Shown one piece after another: positions 18,709 through 27,296 of a stretch of 64,000 nucleotides of DNA. Below the pieces are notes generated by a model. The model was not told where the DNA came from. It searched no databases and saw nothing but the letters and a program-made list of their open reading frames with translations. The position numbers and the translations under genes were made by a program. Position 1 is the first letter of the stretch. Each line of letters begins with the position of its first letter. This DNA comes from Amnibacterium endophyticum (GTDB taxonomy: Bacteria; Actinomycetota; Actinomycetes; Actinomycetales; Microbacteriaceae): NCBI RefSeq assembly GCF_042680685.1, contig NZ_JBHUEA010000009.1:48692-112691 (forward strand), given 5' to 3'.

Positions 18709-19187
18709 ACGCCGGCTACGAGCCGCTCGCCGTCGTCTCCTTCAAACGGGCGCTCGTGCTCGTCCTGAACGGCAAGGCGACGATCGTGACCGCCGACGCC
18801 GCCCATCCCGTCTTCGGCGCCACCGGCGCGTGGGACCGCCCGAGCGTCATCGTCCTCACCCGCTACGTGCGGATGCCGGGCCTGCGCCGCGTCCCCGTCA
18901 CCCGGCGCGGGGTGCTGCGCCGCGACGAGTTCCGCTGCGCGTACTGCGGCCGGGGCGCCGGGACGATCGACCACGTGCTGCCGAGGTCCAGGGGCGGGGC
19001 CGACACATGGGAGAACCTGGTGGCGTGCTGCCTCACCTGCAACAACACGAAGAGCGACCGGACGCCGGCGGAGATGGGGTGGACGCTGCGCCAGACGCCG
19101 CGGACGCCGCACGGGACCGGCTGGCTGGTGCGGGGCGTGGAGCGCCCGCAGCCGGAGTGGAGCGAGTACCTGGCGACCGCCGCGTGA
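18690..19187 (+). CDS. HNH endonuclease
   Basis: 165 aa. The N-terminal 70 residues (LVLNAGYEPLAVVSFKRALV) are typical of a widespread actinobacterial HNH family. The HNH core follows: two CxxC-type pairs (CAYCGRG and CLTC), the catalytic IDHVLPRSRGG and a NLVACC/NNTK segment. Probably a metal-dependent DNA nicking or cutting enzyme; the biological target is unknown. AGAGGAA precedes the ATG. The stop overlaps the start of the nucleoside hydrolase gene (GTGA). Confidence 0.9.
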   Translation: MRTLVLNAGYEPLAVVSFKRALVLVLNGKATIVTADAAHPVFGATGAWDRPSVIVLTRYVRMPGLRRVPVTRRGVLRRDEFRCAYCGRGAGTIDHVLPRSRGGADTWENLVACCLTCNNTKSDRTPAEMGWTLRQTPRTPHGTGWLVRGVERPQPEWSEYLATAA

Positions 19188-20134
19188 GCGGACCGCCCCT
19201 CTACCTCGACTGCGACACCGGCGTCGACGACGCCCTCGCCCTCGCGCAGCTGGTCGGCGTCGGCGCGGACCTGGTCGGCGTCGGCTCCGTCAGCGGCAAC
19301 CTCGCCGCCGCGGGCGGCGCGCGCAACACGCTCGACCTGCTCGCGATGCTCGGCCGGCCCGACGTCCCCGTCGCGGTCGGCGCGCACGACCCGATCGGCG
19401 GGACCTTCGACGGCGGCGCCGCGTTCGTGCACGGCGAGAACGGCATCGGCGGGGTCGTGCTGCCGCGCGCGGGGGAGCCGGTGGACGGGTCGGCGGCCGA
19501 GCTGCTCGTGCGGCTCGCGCACGAGCACGCCGGCGAGCTGCGGGTGCTCGCCGTCGGTCCGCTGACGAACCTCGCCCTGGCGCTCGAGCTGGAGCCGGCG
19601 CTGCCGCGCCTCGTCCGCGACGTCGTGCTGATGGGCGGTGCGGCGCTCGCCCCCGGCAACATCTCCGCGGTGGCCGAGGCGAACATCGGCAACGACCCGC
19701 TCGCCGCGCACGCGGTCTTCGCCGCCGACTGGCCGGTGACGATGGTCGGGCTCGACGTCACGATGCACGCCCGGTTCGAGGAGTCCCACCGCCGGGCGCT
19801 CGCCGAGGCCCCAGGCGCGGTGCCGCGGGCGCTCGCGGCGATGCTCGACGTCTACTTCGGGTACTACACGCCGATCCTCGGGCGCCCGTCGAGCGCGCTG
19901 CACGACCCGCTGGCCGCGGCGATCGCGACCGGGCAGGTCGAGCCGACCCTCGCGCCCGTGGTTCCGGTGGAGGTCGACGCGACGGACGGCCCGGGGCGGG
20001 GGCAGACGCTCGTGGACCTGCGCAGCCGGTTCGTCGGCTACCCGCCGCTGCCGGGCACGCGGCACCGGGTCGTGCTCGGGATCCCGGACGGCTTCGGCGA
20101 CCTGCTGCTCGAGACCCTGCTGCCGCTGCCCTGA
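19184..20134 (+). CDS. inosine-uridine preferring nucleoside hydrolase
   Basis: 316 aa. Hydrolyses N-glycosidic bonds of ribonucleosides in salvage. The calcium/ribose-binding DCDTGVDDALAL is at residues 9-20, VGPLTNLALAL and VLMGGA follow, and the C-terminal HDPLAAAIA holds the catalytic His/Asp. GTG 19184 overlaps the HNH stop, so the pair is cotranscribed. Base specificity cannot be read from sequence. Confidence 0.92.
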   Translation: MSGPPLYLDCDTGVDDALALAQLVGVGADLVGVGSVSGNLAAAGGARNTLDLLAMLGRPDVPVAVGAHDPIGGTFDGGAAFVHGENGIGGVVLPRAGEPVDGSAAELLVRLAHEHAGELRVLAVGPLTNLALALELEPALPRLVRDVVLMGGAALAPGNISAVAEANIGNDPLAAHAVFAADWPVTMVGLDVTMHARFEESHRRALAEAPGAVPRALAAMLDVYFGYYTPILGRPSSALHDPLAAAIATGQVEPTLAPVVPVEVDATDGPGRGQTLVDLRSRFVGYPPLPGTRHRVVLGIPDGFGDLLLETLLPLP

Positions 20135-20182
20135 GGGACCGGCGGTCCCGGGGCCCGCTGGGCTCGCACCTCGACCGGCGCG

Positions 20183-20257
20183 TGGTGCCCCTGGAGGGAC
20201 TCGAACCCCCAACCCTTTCCTTAGGACGGAACTGCTCTTCCATTGAGCTACAGAGGC
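20183..20257 (-). tRNA. tRNA-Arg (anticodon CCT)
   Basis: Read on the minus strand: acceptor GCCTCTG with CAGGGGC (one T-G pair), D-arm GCTC/GAGC, anticodon loop GTCCTAA (CCT, reading AGG), T-loop TTCGAGT, discriminator A and encoded CCA. Pair 27-43 of the anticodon stem is mismatched. It lies between the nucleoside hydrolase and the LuxR-type gene. Confidence 0.95.
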
Positions 20258-20296
20258 GTGGTCCCGGCAGTGTAGAGGGGCGGGTGACGCACCGCC

Positions 20297-20860
20297 TCAG
20301 CGGGCGGCCCGCGCCCAACGCGCGGCCGCCTCCGCCCGGGTCCGGGTGCCCAGCTTGACCCGGATGTGCTCGACGTGCTTCTCGACCGTCCGTGCCCCGA
20401 TGTGCAGGGCTGCGGCGATGTCCCGGTCGGTCCGCCCGTCCGCGACCTGAGCGAGCACCTGCCGCTCCCGAGCGGTGAGCCCGACCAGGGCGGGAGCGGC
20501 GCGACGCGCCCGCTCGCGCAGCCGCACGTGGTCGGCAGCCGCGCCGATGTGCTCTCCGACCAGGGCGGCGAGCGCCGTCTCGCGGGCCGTGAAGCGTCGG
20601 TCCCGCTCGAGCATCAGTCCGAGCAGCAGGGGAGCGGCGCCCGGGGTGCGGACGGCGATCCGGTGGCCGCGCGCGGGGACGATCGGCGCGGACCACCCGA
20701 GGTCGCCGACGAGCATCAGGGAGTCGTAGGCGATCACATCGCCGACGACGCGCGGCAGCGCGCCGGCGAAGGCGGTCAGGTCGTGCGCGTCGTGCAGGGC
20801 GAGGAACCCGTCCAGCAGCAGGCGTCCCTCCTCCCCGATCCCCGGGTACACCGTCCGCAT
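20297..20860 (-). CDS. LuxR-family (FixJ/NarL-type HTH) transcriptional regulator
   Basis: 187 aa. The C-terminal 60 residues are a GerE/LuxR helix-turn-helix (LTARERQVLAQVADGRTDRD, then TVEKHVEHIRVKLG). The N-terminal 110 residues resemble no receiver; they may be a small GAF-like sensing region. Divergent from the secreted ScyD/ScyE-like gene, which it may control (inference from arrangement only). Confidence 0.88.
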   Translation of the reverse strand: MRTVYPGIGEEGRLLLDGFLALHDAHDLTAFAGALPRVVGDVIAYDSLMLVGDLGWSAPIVPARGHRIAVRTPGAAPLLLGLMLERDRRFTARETALAALVGEHIGAAADHVRLRERARRAAPALVGLTARERQVLAQVADGRTDRDIAAALHIGARTVEKHVEHIRVKLGTRTRAEAAARWARAAR

Positions 20861-21015
20861 GACCGCCTCCCGGTCGGGACCGTAGCGGCGCGGCGCGGCG
20901 TCCGCACCCCCGATTCCGGTCCGCCGTACGCAGAACCACGTATTCCGCCCGCGGCGCCGTCCGGACAGGGTGGCGCCGCCGCGCGACGACGCGCGGCAGG
21001 AGAGAGGAAGGCATC

Positions 21016-22086
21016 ATGCGCGCACCGCTGCGCTCGGTCGCCGCCGCGCTCGCGGCGGTCCTGCTCGTCTCCGTCGGCGCCGGGACGGCTGCCGCGGACG
21101 ACGGGCGCCTCCGCGTCACGAAGACCCTGCCCGGGTCCTTCGTCGCGCCTCTGCAGATCGCCGTCGACGGCCGGCAGGTGCTCGTCGCCGACTCCGCGGC
21201 GAGCGCCCTCTACCGGATCGGCTCGGACCGGCCGATCGCGCGCGGCCCCGCTCCCGCGGCGGACCCGGAGCAGAGCGGCGACCTCGCGGCCGTGGACTCC
21301 GCCCGCGGCCGCATCGCCTACACGACCACCGAGGCGGACCACCGGAACACCTACCTGACGGTGCTGCGGCACGGGCAGCGGCAGCTCCGCGTGAACCTCG
21401 GGGCCTATGAGCGCCGGGTGAACCCGGACGGACGGACCGCGTACGGCGCGACCGATCCTTCGAAGGTCAGCCGGGCCTGCGCCGCCGAGCTGCAGCAGTC
21501 CGGCGTGCCCGCGTCCTACACGGGGCAGCGGGACTCGCACCCCTACGCCGTGGTCGGGCTGCGGGACGGCAGCTGGCTGGTCGCGGACGCGGGCGGGAAC
21601 GACCTGCTGCGCGTCTCCCGCACGGGACGGATCAGCACCGTCGCCGTGCTCCCCGCCCAGCCGGTCCACCTCACGCCGGCGCTCGCCGCCGAGCTGCATG
21701 CGCCGAGCTGCGCCGGCATCACCTACCGCTTCGAGTCAGTGCCGACCGACGTCGAGGTCGGCCCCGGCGGGATCCACGTGACGACGCTCCCCGGTGGCGC
21801 GGGCGCGCCCGGCAGCGTGTACCGCATCCCCTGGGGCTCGCACCGGCCGCACCTCGTCGCGACCGGCTTCGAGGGCGCCGTCAACCTCGCGGTGGCGCCG
21901 TCCGGTCGGATCTGGGTCGTGGAGCTCGGCCAGGGCATCGACGTCGTGACGGGCACCGGGCACCGGCGGGTGCTCGACCTGCCGGGAGCGGCGTCCGTGG
22001 AGTGGTCGGGCGGTCGCCTCTACGCGAGCACCGCCCCCGCCGTCCTCGGCCAGCAGGGCGCCGGCCGCGTCGTCGTCCTCCGATGA
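21016..22086 (+). CDS. secreted ScyD/ScyE-family beta-propeller-like protein
   Basis: 356 aa. Signal peptide with a clear AAADD cleavage region near residue 27. The mature part has repeated strand/turn segments (QIAVDGRQVLVADSA, GSWLVADAGGNDLLRVS, VNLAVAPSGRIWVVE), characteristic of the ScyD/ScyE family of extracellular six-bladed propellers first described in cyanobacterial scytonemin clusters. The actinobacterial members have no known function. It ends with a probable C-terminal strand and no cell-wall anchor. Confidence 0.85.
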   Translation: MRAPLRSVAAALAAVLLVSVGAGTAAADDGRLRVTKTLPGSFVAPLQIAVDGRQVLVADSAASALYRIGSDRPIARGPAPAADPEQSGDLAAVDSARGRIAYTTTEADHRNTYLTVLRHGQRQLRVNLGAYERRVNPDGRTAYGATDPSKVSRACAAELQQSGVPASYTGQRDSHPYAVVGLRDGSWLVADAGGNDLLRVSRTGRISTVAVLPAQPVHLTPALAAELHAPSCAGITYRFESVPTDVEVGPGGIHVTTLPGGAGAPGSVYRIPWGSHRPHLVATGFEGAVNLAVAPSGRIWVVELGQGIDVVTGTGHRRVLDLPGAASVEWSGGRLYASTAPAVLGQQGAGRVVVLR

Positions 22087-22235
22087 GGTCGCCGGTGGGG
22101 CCGGTCCGCGAGGGCCGGACAGTCTGACGCGCGACCGGTCGCGCCCGTGGTGCCACGCCGCGGGCGCGCCGGATGCGCGGAGACGGCGCGGCGTGCCTCC
22201 CCGGGGGCGCGCGGGCCGGACATACAGTGGCAGGC

Positions 22236-25200
22236 GTGCTGCGGGTGGATCAGAGCGAGGACGACGGCGTCCCCGTGTCGACCGGTCCCGTGGTCCGGAC
22301 CGGGCCGACCCCGCTGCGCCCGGCCACCGGCACGACCCCGAGGGCGGTCGGCAGCGGCACGACCGGTGCCTGGGAGCGCTGGCGCGACGAGCTGCGGCAG
22401 GTCGGCGGCGTCTCCCCGCTGATCCACTTCGAGGACACGGCGCGCACCCGCATCGAGCTGTCCACGACGCATCCGAGCGGGCTCGCGCAGTTCATCACCG
22501 GCAAGACGACCCTGCTGTCGAACCTCATCCGCGACGACCTCGCGTTCCGGAGCGCCTCGGCCGCCGCCTCGACGCTGACCGCGAAGGCGGTGGAGCTCGC
22601 CGCCACCCGCGGTCTCGGCGGCATGCACCTCGCGATCGGGCTCGCCGAGTGGCGGTTCGAGAAGCAGGAGTTCCGCGGGCCGGTGCTGCTGCGCCCGCTC
22701 GCGATCCGCCGGTACGGGCGCGACTTCGAGCTGCGGCTGAAGGGCGCGCTGCAGCTGAACCCGGGCCTCGTCCGGGTGCTGCACGAGCAGTACGGGATCG
22801 AGCTGGACCCGCGCGCGTTCGTGGCGCTCGCGCTGTCGGAGGGGGCGTTCAAGCCGCAGCCGGTGATCGACCGCCTGCGCGGCATCACCGCGCACCTCGA
22901 GCGGTTCAGCGTGCAGCCCCGCCTGCTCATCAGCTCCTTCGGCGAGATCGGCGGCGTGCTGCTGGCGGACGCCCGCGAGGACTCCCACCCGGTCATCGAC
23001 GCGGTCGCGGGCAACCCGACCGCGGTGGCGCGGGTGCGCGGCACGGGGGAGCGGTCGGAGGTGATCGGGCAGGACGAGCGGCCGCCCGCGCTCGACTCCG
23101 CGCTGCTCGACGCCGACCCCGCCCAGGAGCGCGCGGTCGCCGAGATCGCCGCCGGGCACCACGTCGCGGTCCGCACGCTGCCCGGCACGGGCTCCACGCA
23201 GACCATCGTGAACGCGCTCGGCGCGCTGATCGCCCAGCACAAGCGGGTGCTCGTCGTCAGCCCGCGCCACGCGACGCTGCGCGGCGTCAGCGCCCGCCTC
23301 GCGGAGATCGGGCTGCCCGGAGTCGCCGCGTCGTCCCGGACCGTGCGCCGCGACCTGATTCAGTCGATCGGGCGCAACGAGAAGGCGGCCGCGCCGGAGA
23401 CCGCGGAGGTGGACGAGGCGCTCGTGCGCCTGCGCTCCGTGCTGCTCGACTACCGCGCCGCGCTGTCGCGGCGCGACCCCGTGCTGCGGGTCAGCGTGCT
23501 CGACGCGCTCGGCGAGCTGGCGAGGCTCGCCCTGCTGCCCGTCCCGCCCGCGACCACGGCGCGGCTGTCGACGCGCGCCATGGAGGCGCTGGCCGCGGAC
23601 CGCGCGCAGGTGCAGCGCGACCTGCTCGACGCCGCCGCGCTCGGCGAGTTCCGCACCGGCCCCGCCGACTCGCCCTGGTACGGCGCCCGCTTCGCCGACG
23701 GCGAGGGCGCGGGGCAGGCGCACGCGCTCGCGAAGCGGCTGCACGCCACCGACGTGCCCCGGATGCTGCAGCGTGCGGAGGGCCTGGTCTCCGGCTCCCG
23801 CTTCCGGCCGTTCGGCACGGTCGCCGAGCTCGGCGTCTACCTGCGCCTGATGCTCGACATCCGCGACACGCTCGACAAGTTCCAGCCCGCGGTGTTCGAC
23901 CGCTCGCTCGGCGAGCTCATCGTCGCGACCGGGCCCCGGCGGGACGCCAAGGAGATGTCGACCGTCAACCGCCGGCGGCTGAAGAAGCTGGCGACGGAGT
24001 ACCTGCGGCCCGGCGTGCGGGTGAACGACCTGCACGAGTGGCTGCAGCGGATCCAGCAGCAGCGGGTGCTGCACCAGCGCTTCGCGACGAGCGGCGTGAC
24101 GCCGGACGTGCCGCCCGGCATCACGGACGCGTGGACCGAGCACCAGGCCGTGGCGGCGGACCTCGCCGCGCTCGACGAGCCGCTCGGGCTCACGGGCACG
24201 CCGGAGTCGCTGCTGCAGGAGCCGATCGAGACGCTGGGGGACCGGCTCGCCGCGCTCGCCGCCGACAGCGACGTGCTCGACAACCTGCAGGAGCGGCAGG
24301 GGATCATGAGCCGGCTGAAGGCGCAGGACCTCGCGCCGCTGCTCGAGGACCTCGCCGCGCGGCACGTGCCGGCCGAGCGGGTCGCCGCCGAGCTCGAGCT
24401 GGCCTGGTGGAAGAGCGTCCTGGAGCGGCTGCTCGCCGACGACCCGGCGCTGCTCGGGGCGAACACGACCGTGCTCGACCGGCTCGAGCAGGACTTCCGG
24501 CTGGTCGACGGCGCGCACGCCGCCGCGAACGCCAAGCGCCTCGCCTGGCAGCTGGCCGACGCGTGGCGGCTCGCGCTCGACGACCGGGACGCCGAGGCGG
24601 AGGCGCTGAAGCAGCTGCTGCAGGCCAAGGTCGACGACGCAGGGGTGCTGCACCGCGAGGCGCCGCACCTGATGAAGCTGCTCGCGCCGGTCTGGCTCGC
24701 CTCCCCGTACGAGGTCCACGCGCTCGGCGAGACGACGTTCGACGCGGTGTTCGTCGTCGACGCGGGCGCCCTGTCCTTCGCTGAGGGGCTCGGCGCCATC
24801 CGCCGCGCGAAGCAGGTCGTCGCCTTCGGCGACCCCGTGACGCAGACGCCGATGCCGTTCGACATCGCGGTGCGCGAGAACGACCACGCGCCCGAGACGC
24901 AGCGGCGCCTCGACGAGCGGCACGCGGACAGCGTGTTCAACCGGATCGCCGACCTGGTCCCCTCCGTCGAGCTGACCACGAGCTACCGGGCCGGCGGCGA
25001 GGACCTCGCCGAGCTCGTGAACCGCCGCTTCTACGAGGGGCGCATCACGTCGGTCCCGTGGGCCGGCACGTTCCTCGGCCACGGCAGCCTCGTGCTCGAC
25101 TACGTCGACAACGGGCACGGGCTGCCCGACGCCGAGACGGGCGCCGTCGAGGCGGTGGAGCCCGAGGTGCAGCGGGTCGTGGAGCGCGTGCTGGACCACG

Positions 25201-25976
25201 CGGCGACGCGGCCCCGCGAGTCGCTGATGGTCGTCTCCGGCAGCGCCCGCCACGCGATCCGCGTGCAGCAGGCCGTGATGAAGGCGCTGGTGCGCCGCGG
25301 CGACGTCACCGAGTTCTTCACCCGGGACGCGGCGGAGCCCTTCATCGTCGTGACGCTCGCCGAGGCGGTCGGCCACAGCCGCGACCGCGTGATCCTGTCC
25401 GTCGGCTTCGGCCGCACGCCGCACGGCCGCACCCTGTCCCAGCTCGGGCCGCTCGCGAAGCCCGGCGGCGACCGGCTGCTCGCCGCGGCCGTCACGCGCG
25501 CTCGGCGGTCGCTCGCGATCGTGTCCTGCTTCCGCCCGGAAGACCTCGACGCCGACCGGATGCCGCCCGGCGTGCTCGCGCTGCGCCGGCTGCTGTCCGA
25601 CGCGGAGGGGCGGATCGCGGACGACGCGATCGACGACGACCGCGACGCGATGCTCGTCGACCTCGCTCGCCGGCTGCGCGCCCTCGGGATGCGGGCGGCG
25701 CTCGGCTACCACGGCAAGCTCGGCCTGGTCGCCGCGCACGGGGCACGGGCGATCACCGTGGAGACGGACGAGACGCTCGCGGGCGCGAGCCTGCGCCAGG
25801 GCCTCAGGCTGAAGCCCGAGACGCTCAAGCGGCTCGGCTGGCACTACCTCCGCGTCCACAGCTTCGACCTCTTCAGCGACCCGGACGCGGTCGCGCAGCG
25901 GATCGCGATCGCCCTCGGTGCCAAGGACCCGTCGCCGCTGACGAACACCGTGCCCGTCATCGAGGTGCGGACCTGA
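22236..25976 (+). CDS. large SF1-helicase-like protein with degenerate ATPase motifs
   Basis: 1,246 aa from the GTG at 22236. N-terminal region (about 70-260) resembles the DUF4011-type front end of large SF1 helicases, followed by RecA1, a long helical insertion (about 400-790), RecA2, and a C-terminal region (about 1140-1215) like the Vsr-type nuclease tail of those proteins. Key residues differ from active enzymes: Walker A reads LPGTGST with Ser320 where Lys is needed; Walker B reads VVDAGAL with Ala843 instead of Glu; motif III is GDPVTQTP. Motif VI (VTRARRSL, about 1086-1093) is kept, and the nuclease acidic/Lys set is also eroded. TACAGT at 22223-22228 suggests a leaderless transcript. 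Confidence 0.85.
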   Translation: MLRVDQSEDDGVPVSTGPVVRTGPTPLRPATGTTPRAVGSGTTGAWERWRDELRQVGGVSPLIHFEDTARTRIELSTTHPSGLAQFITGKTTLLSNLIRDDLAFRSASAAASTLTAKAVELAATRGLGGMHLAIGLAEWRFEKQEFRGPVLLRPLAIRRYGRDFELRLKGALQLNPGLVRVLHEQYGIELDPRAFVALALSEGAFKPQPVIDRLRGITAHLERFSVQPRLLISSFGEIGGVLLADAREDSHPVIDAVAGNPTAVARVRGTGERSEVIGQDERPPALDSALLDADPAQERAVAEIAAGHHVAVRTLPGTGSTQTIVNALGALIAQHKRVLVVSPRHATLRGVSARLAEIGLPGVAASSRTVRRDLIQSIGRNEKAAAPETAEVDEALVRLRSVLLDYRAALSRRDPVLRVSVLDALGELARLALLPVPPATTARLSTRAMEALAADRAQVQRDLLDAAALGEFRTGPADSPWYGARFADGEGAGQAHALAKRLHATDVPRMLQRAEGLVSGSRFRPFGTVAELGVYLRLMLDIRDTLDKFQPAVFDRSLGELIVATGPRRDAKEMSTVNRRRLKKLATEYLRPGVRVNDLHEWLQRIQQQRVLHQRFATSGVTPDVPPGITDAWTEHQAVAADLAALDEPLGLTGTPESLLQEPIETLGDRLAALAADSDVLDNLQERQGIMSRLKAQDLAPLLEDLAARHVPAERVAAELELAWWKSVLERLLADDPALLGANTTVLDRLEQDFRLVDGAHAAANAKRLAWQLADAWRLALDDRDAEAEALKQLLQAKVDDAGVLHREAPHLMKLLAPVWLASPYEVHALGETTFDAVFVVDAGALSFAEGLGAIRRAKQVVAFGDPVTQTPMPFDIAVRENDHAPETQRRLDERHADSVFNRIADLVPSVELTTSYRAGGEDLAELVNRRFYEGRITSVPWAGTFLGHGSLVLDYVDNGHGLPDAETGAVEAVEPEVQRVVERVLDHAATRPRESLMVVSGSARHAIRVQQAVMKALVRRGDVTEFFTRDAAEPFIVVTLAEAVGHSRDRVILSVGFGRTPHGRTLSQLGPLAKPGGDRLLAAAVTRARRSLAIVSCFRPEDLDADRMPPGVLALRRLLSDAEGRIADDAIDDDRDAMLVDLARRLRALGMRAALGYHGKLGLVAAHGARAITVETDETLAGASLRQGLRLKPETLKRLGWHYLRVHSFDLFSDPDAVAQRIAIALGAKDPSPLTNTVPVIEVRT

Positions 25977-26158
25977 CGAAGCGCCGACGCGTCCGCACGG
26001 AGCCCGTGCCGGGCTCCGACCCGACGCCGTCCTCCGGGGAGCCCTTCGAGAGCCTCGGGAGGGCCCGCGCCGCGGAGGACGAGCCGCGCTCGTGGGGCGA
26101 CGTCGACGGCCCGCGGGACGAGGCGCTGCGCCGCGACCGCCCGCCCCACTGGGGCTGA
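25973..26158 (+). CDS. small basic/acidic protein overlapping the helicase-like gene
   Basis: 61 aa, not a named family. Its frame begins at CTG 25973, whose last two bases form the first two of the helicase-like gene's TGA (CTGA overlap); the product would start LTKRRRVRTEPVPGSD. A GTG at 26006 is the next in-frame start but would drop the basic N-terminus. The C-terminus RRDRPPHWG looks conserved-protein-like. Being translationally coupled it may work with the upstream protein. Rare CTG initiation is inferred, not proven. Confidence 0.6.
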   Translation: MTKRRRVRTEPVPGSDPTPSSGEPFESLGRARAAEDEPRSWGDVDGPRDEALRRDRPPHWG

Positions 26159-26166
26159 CCAGCCTG

Positions 26167-26216
26167 CATCTTGTAGGCAGATCCTCGCCCTCGAGGCCGC
26201 ATCCGCCTACAAGATG
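26167..26216. repeat. palindrome with CATCTTGTAGGC arms (copy 1)
   Basis: Arms 26167-26182 and 26201-26216 match in 15 of 16 positions. The same CATCTTGTAGGCAG arm recurs in the perfect palindrome at 54766-54821. Here too it separates convergent genes, so it probably works as a bidirectional terminator. Confidence 0.8.
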
Positions 26217-26224
26217 AGAAGCGG

Positions 26225-26389
26225 TCAGCGGCTGCGGCGGCGGAACAGGACGAGGGCGCCGATCACGAGGGCGACGACGAGGACGATCCCGCCGATGATC
26301 GTGATCGCCGTGCCGGCCTTCGAGGTGTCGTCCGTGCTCGCCGTGGCGAGCACGACGAGGGCGGGCTGGGCGGTCAGCAGAGCGGTCAT
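26225..26389 (-). CDS. small single-pass membrane protein
   Basis: 54 aa, too short for a routine gene call. ATG 26389 is preceded by GGAGGTG at 7-nt spacing. A short N-terminus, a polar TDDTSKAG turn, a strong hydrophobic helix (about 27-48) and a basic end FRRRSR give an outside-in topology. It could be read as a cleaved signal peptide plus one anchor. Last gene of the minus-strand block beginning with the 5-formyl-THF cyclo-ligase gene. Function unknown. Confidence 0.65.
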   Translation of the reverse strand: MTALLTAQPALVVLATASTDDTSKAGTAITIIGGIVLVVALVIGALVLFRRRSR

Positions 26390-26494
26390 CCGGCACCTCC
26401 GGTCGTCGGGCCCTCCGAGGCTAGGAGGACGCCCTGGGAGCCGGGCCGACGCCGTGCGTCTGCGGGCGCGACGGGAGCGCTCCGCCGTCCGGGC

Positions 26495-26935
26495 TCAGTC
26501 CTGGTTCATCACCCGCCGGTCGCCCACCTGCTGCTGCCCCTCGAGCAGGTCGCGGATCTGGGTCAGCACGTCGAGCTCGGTCGGCGGGGCCGGCTTCGCC
26601 GTCTCCGGTTCGGCGGGCTGCTGGAAGGCGCGCTTCATGAGCGCGTTGATCGGGAGCACGAAGGCGAAGTAGACGACCGCCGCGATGATGACGAAGTTGA
26701 TGAGCGAGGCGAGCACCGCACCGAACATCAGATCCGCGGACTTGCCCGAGGTCGTCGGGATCGAGACGACGAGCGCGTCGTTCAGGCTGTTGGCGTTGAA
26801 GAGCGCACCGATCAGCGGCGTGAAGATGTTCGTGACGATCGAGGTGACGATCGCGGTGAAGGCGGTGCCGATGACGACCGCGACGGCCAGGTCGACGACG
26901 TTGCCGCGGAGCAGGAACTGCTTGAAACCCTTCAT
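26495..26935 (-). CDS. mscL: large-conductance mechanosensitive channel MscL
   Basis: 146 aa. Homopentameric emergency-release valve of the inner membrane. N-terminal amphipathic start MKGFKQFLLRGNVVDLAVAV, TM1 with the GTAFTAIV pore helix, a periplasmic loop, TM2 (about 75-98) and a charged C-terminal helix bundle region. The FmdB-like gene lies 45 bp upstream on the same strand, an arrangement often seen in actinobacteria. Confidence 0.96.
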   Translation of the reverse strand: MKGFKQFLLRGNVVDLAVAVVIGTAFTAIVTSIVTNIFTPLIGALFNANSLNDALVVSIPTTSGKSADLMFGAVLASLINFVIIAAVVYFAFVLPINALMKRAFQQPAEPETAKPAPPTELDVLTQIRDLLEGQQQVGDRRVMNQD

Positions 26936-26980
26936 GCCGCCTGTGTAGCAGGTCGGCGGGTCCGCGCCGTGACGGCGGCG

Positions 26981-27289
26981 CTACGAGCCGGAGGTGCTCG
27001 CCGGGGCGGCGGGCTTCGACTCCGACTTCGCCGGGGTGGAGGAGGACCCTCCGTCGCTCCTGCCCGACGAGCCGCTGTCGGAACCCGACTTCGACCCGCC
27101 CTCGCCGGAGGCGGCGCGGGAGTCGGTGCGGTAGAAGCCGGAGCCGTTGAACGTGACGCCGATGGAGCCGTACTGCTTCCGCAGCGTCCCGCCGCAGACG
27201 GGGCACTCGGTGAGCGCGGCGTCGCTGAACTCCTGGTGCACCTCGAGCGGGGTGCCGCAGTCGCGGCACTTGTAGGAGTAGACGGGCAT
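26981..27289 (-). CDS. FmdB-family zinc-ribbon protein
   Basis: 102 aa. Zinc ribbon from two CxxC knuckles (YKCRDCGTPLEV and TECPVCGG), then GSIGVTFNGSGFYRTD typical of the FmdB regulatory-protein family. The last 45 residues are Ser/Gly/Lys/Ala-rich and low complexity. Only 7 bp from the cyclo-ligase stop, so cotranscribed with it and probably with mscL. Role unknown. Confidence 0.92.
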   Translation of the reverse strand: MPVYSYKCRDCGTPLEVHQEFSDAALTECPVCGGTLRKQYGSIGVTFNGSGFYRTDSRAASGEGGSKSGSDSGSSGRSDGGSSSTPAKSESKPAAPASTSGS

Positions 27290-27296
27290 GGGTCGC

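Noticed and set aside
22236..25976. Active restriction/anti-phage helicase-nuclease
   Set aside because: Walker A Lys and Walker B Glu are missing, the nuclease-like end is degenerate, and there are no defence genes around it.
22020..26396. 1,458-codon open frame on the minus strand opposite the helicase-like gene
   Set aside because: GC-driven antisense shadow: low-complexity R/D/A/V-rich translation, no domain, and it completely overlaps a recognisable protein family.
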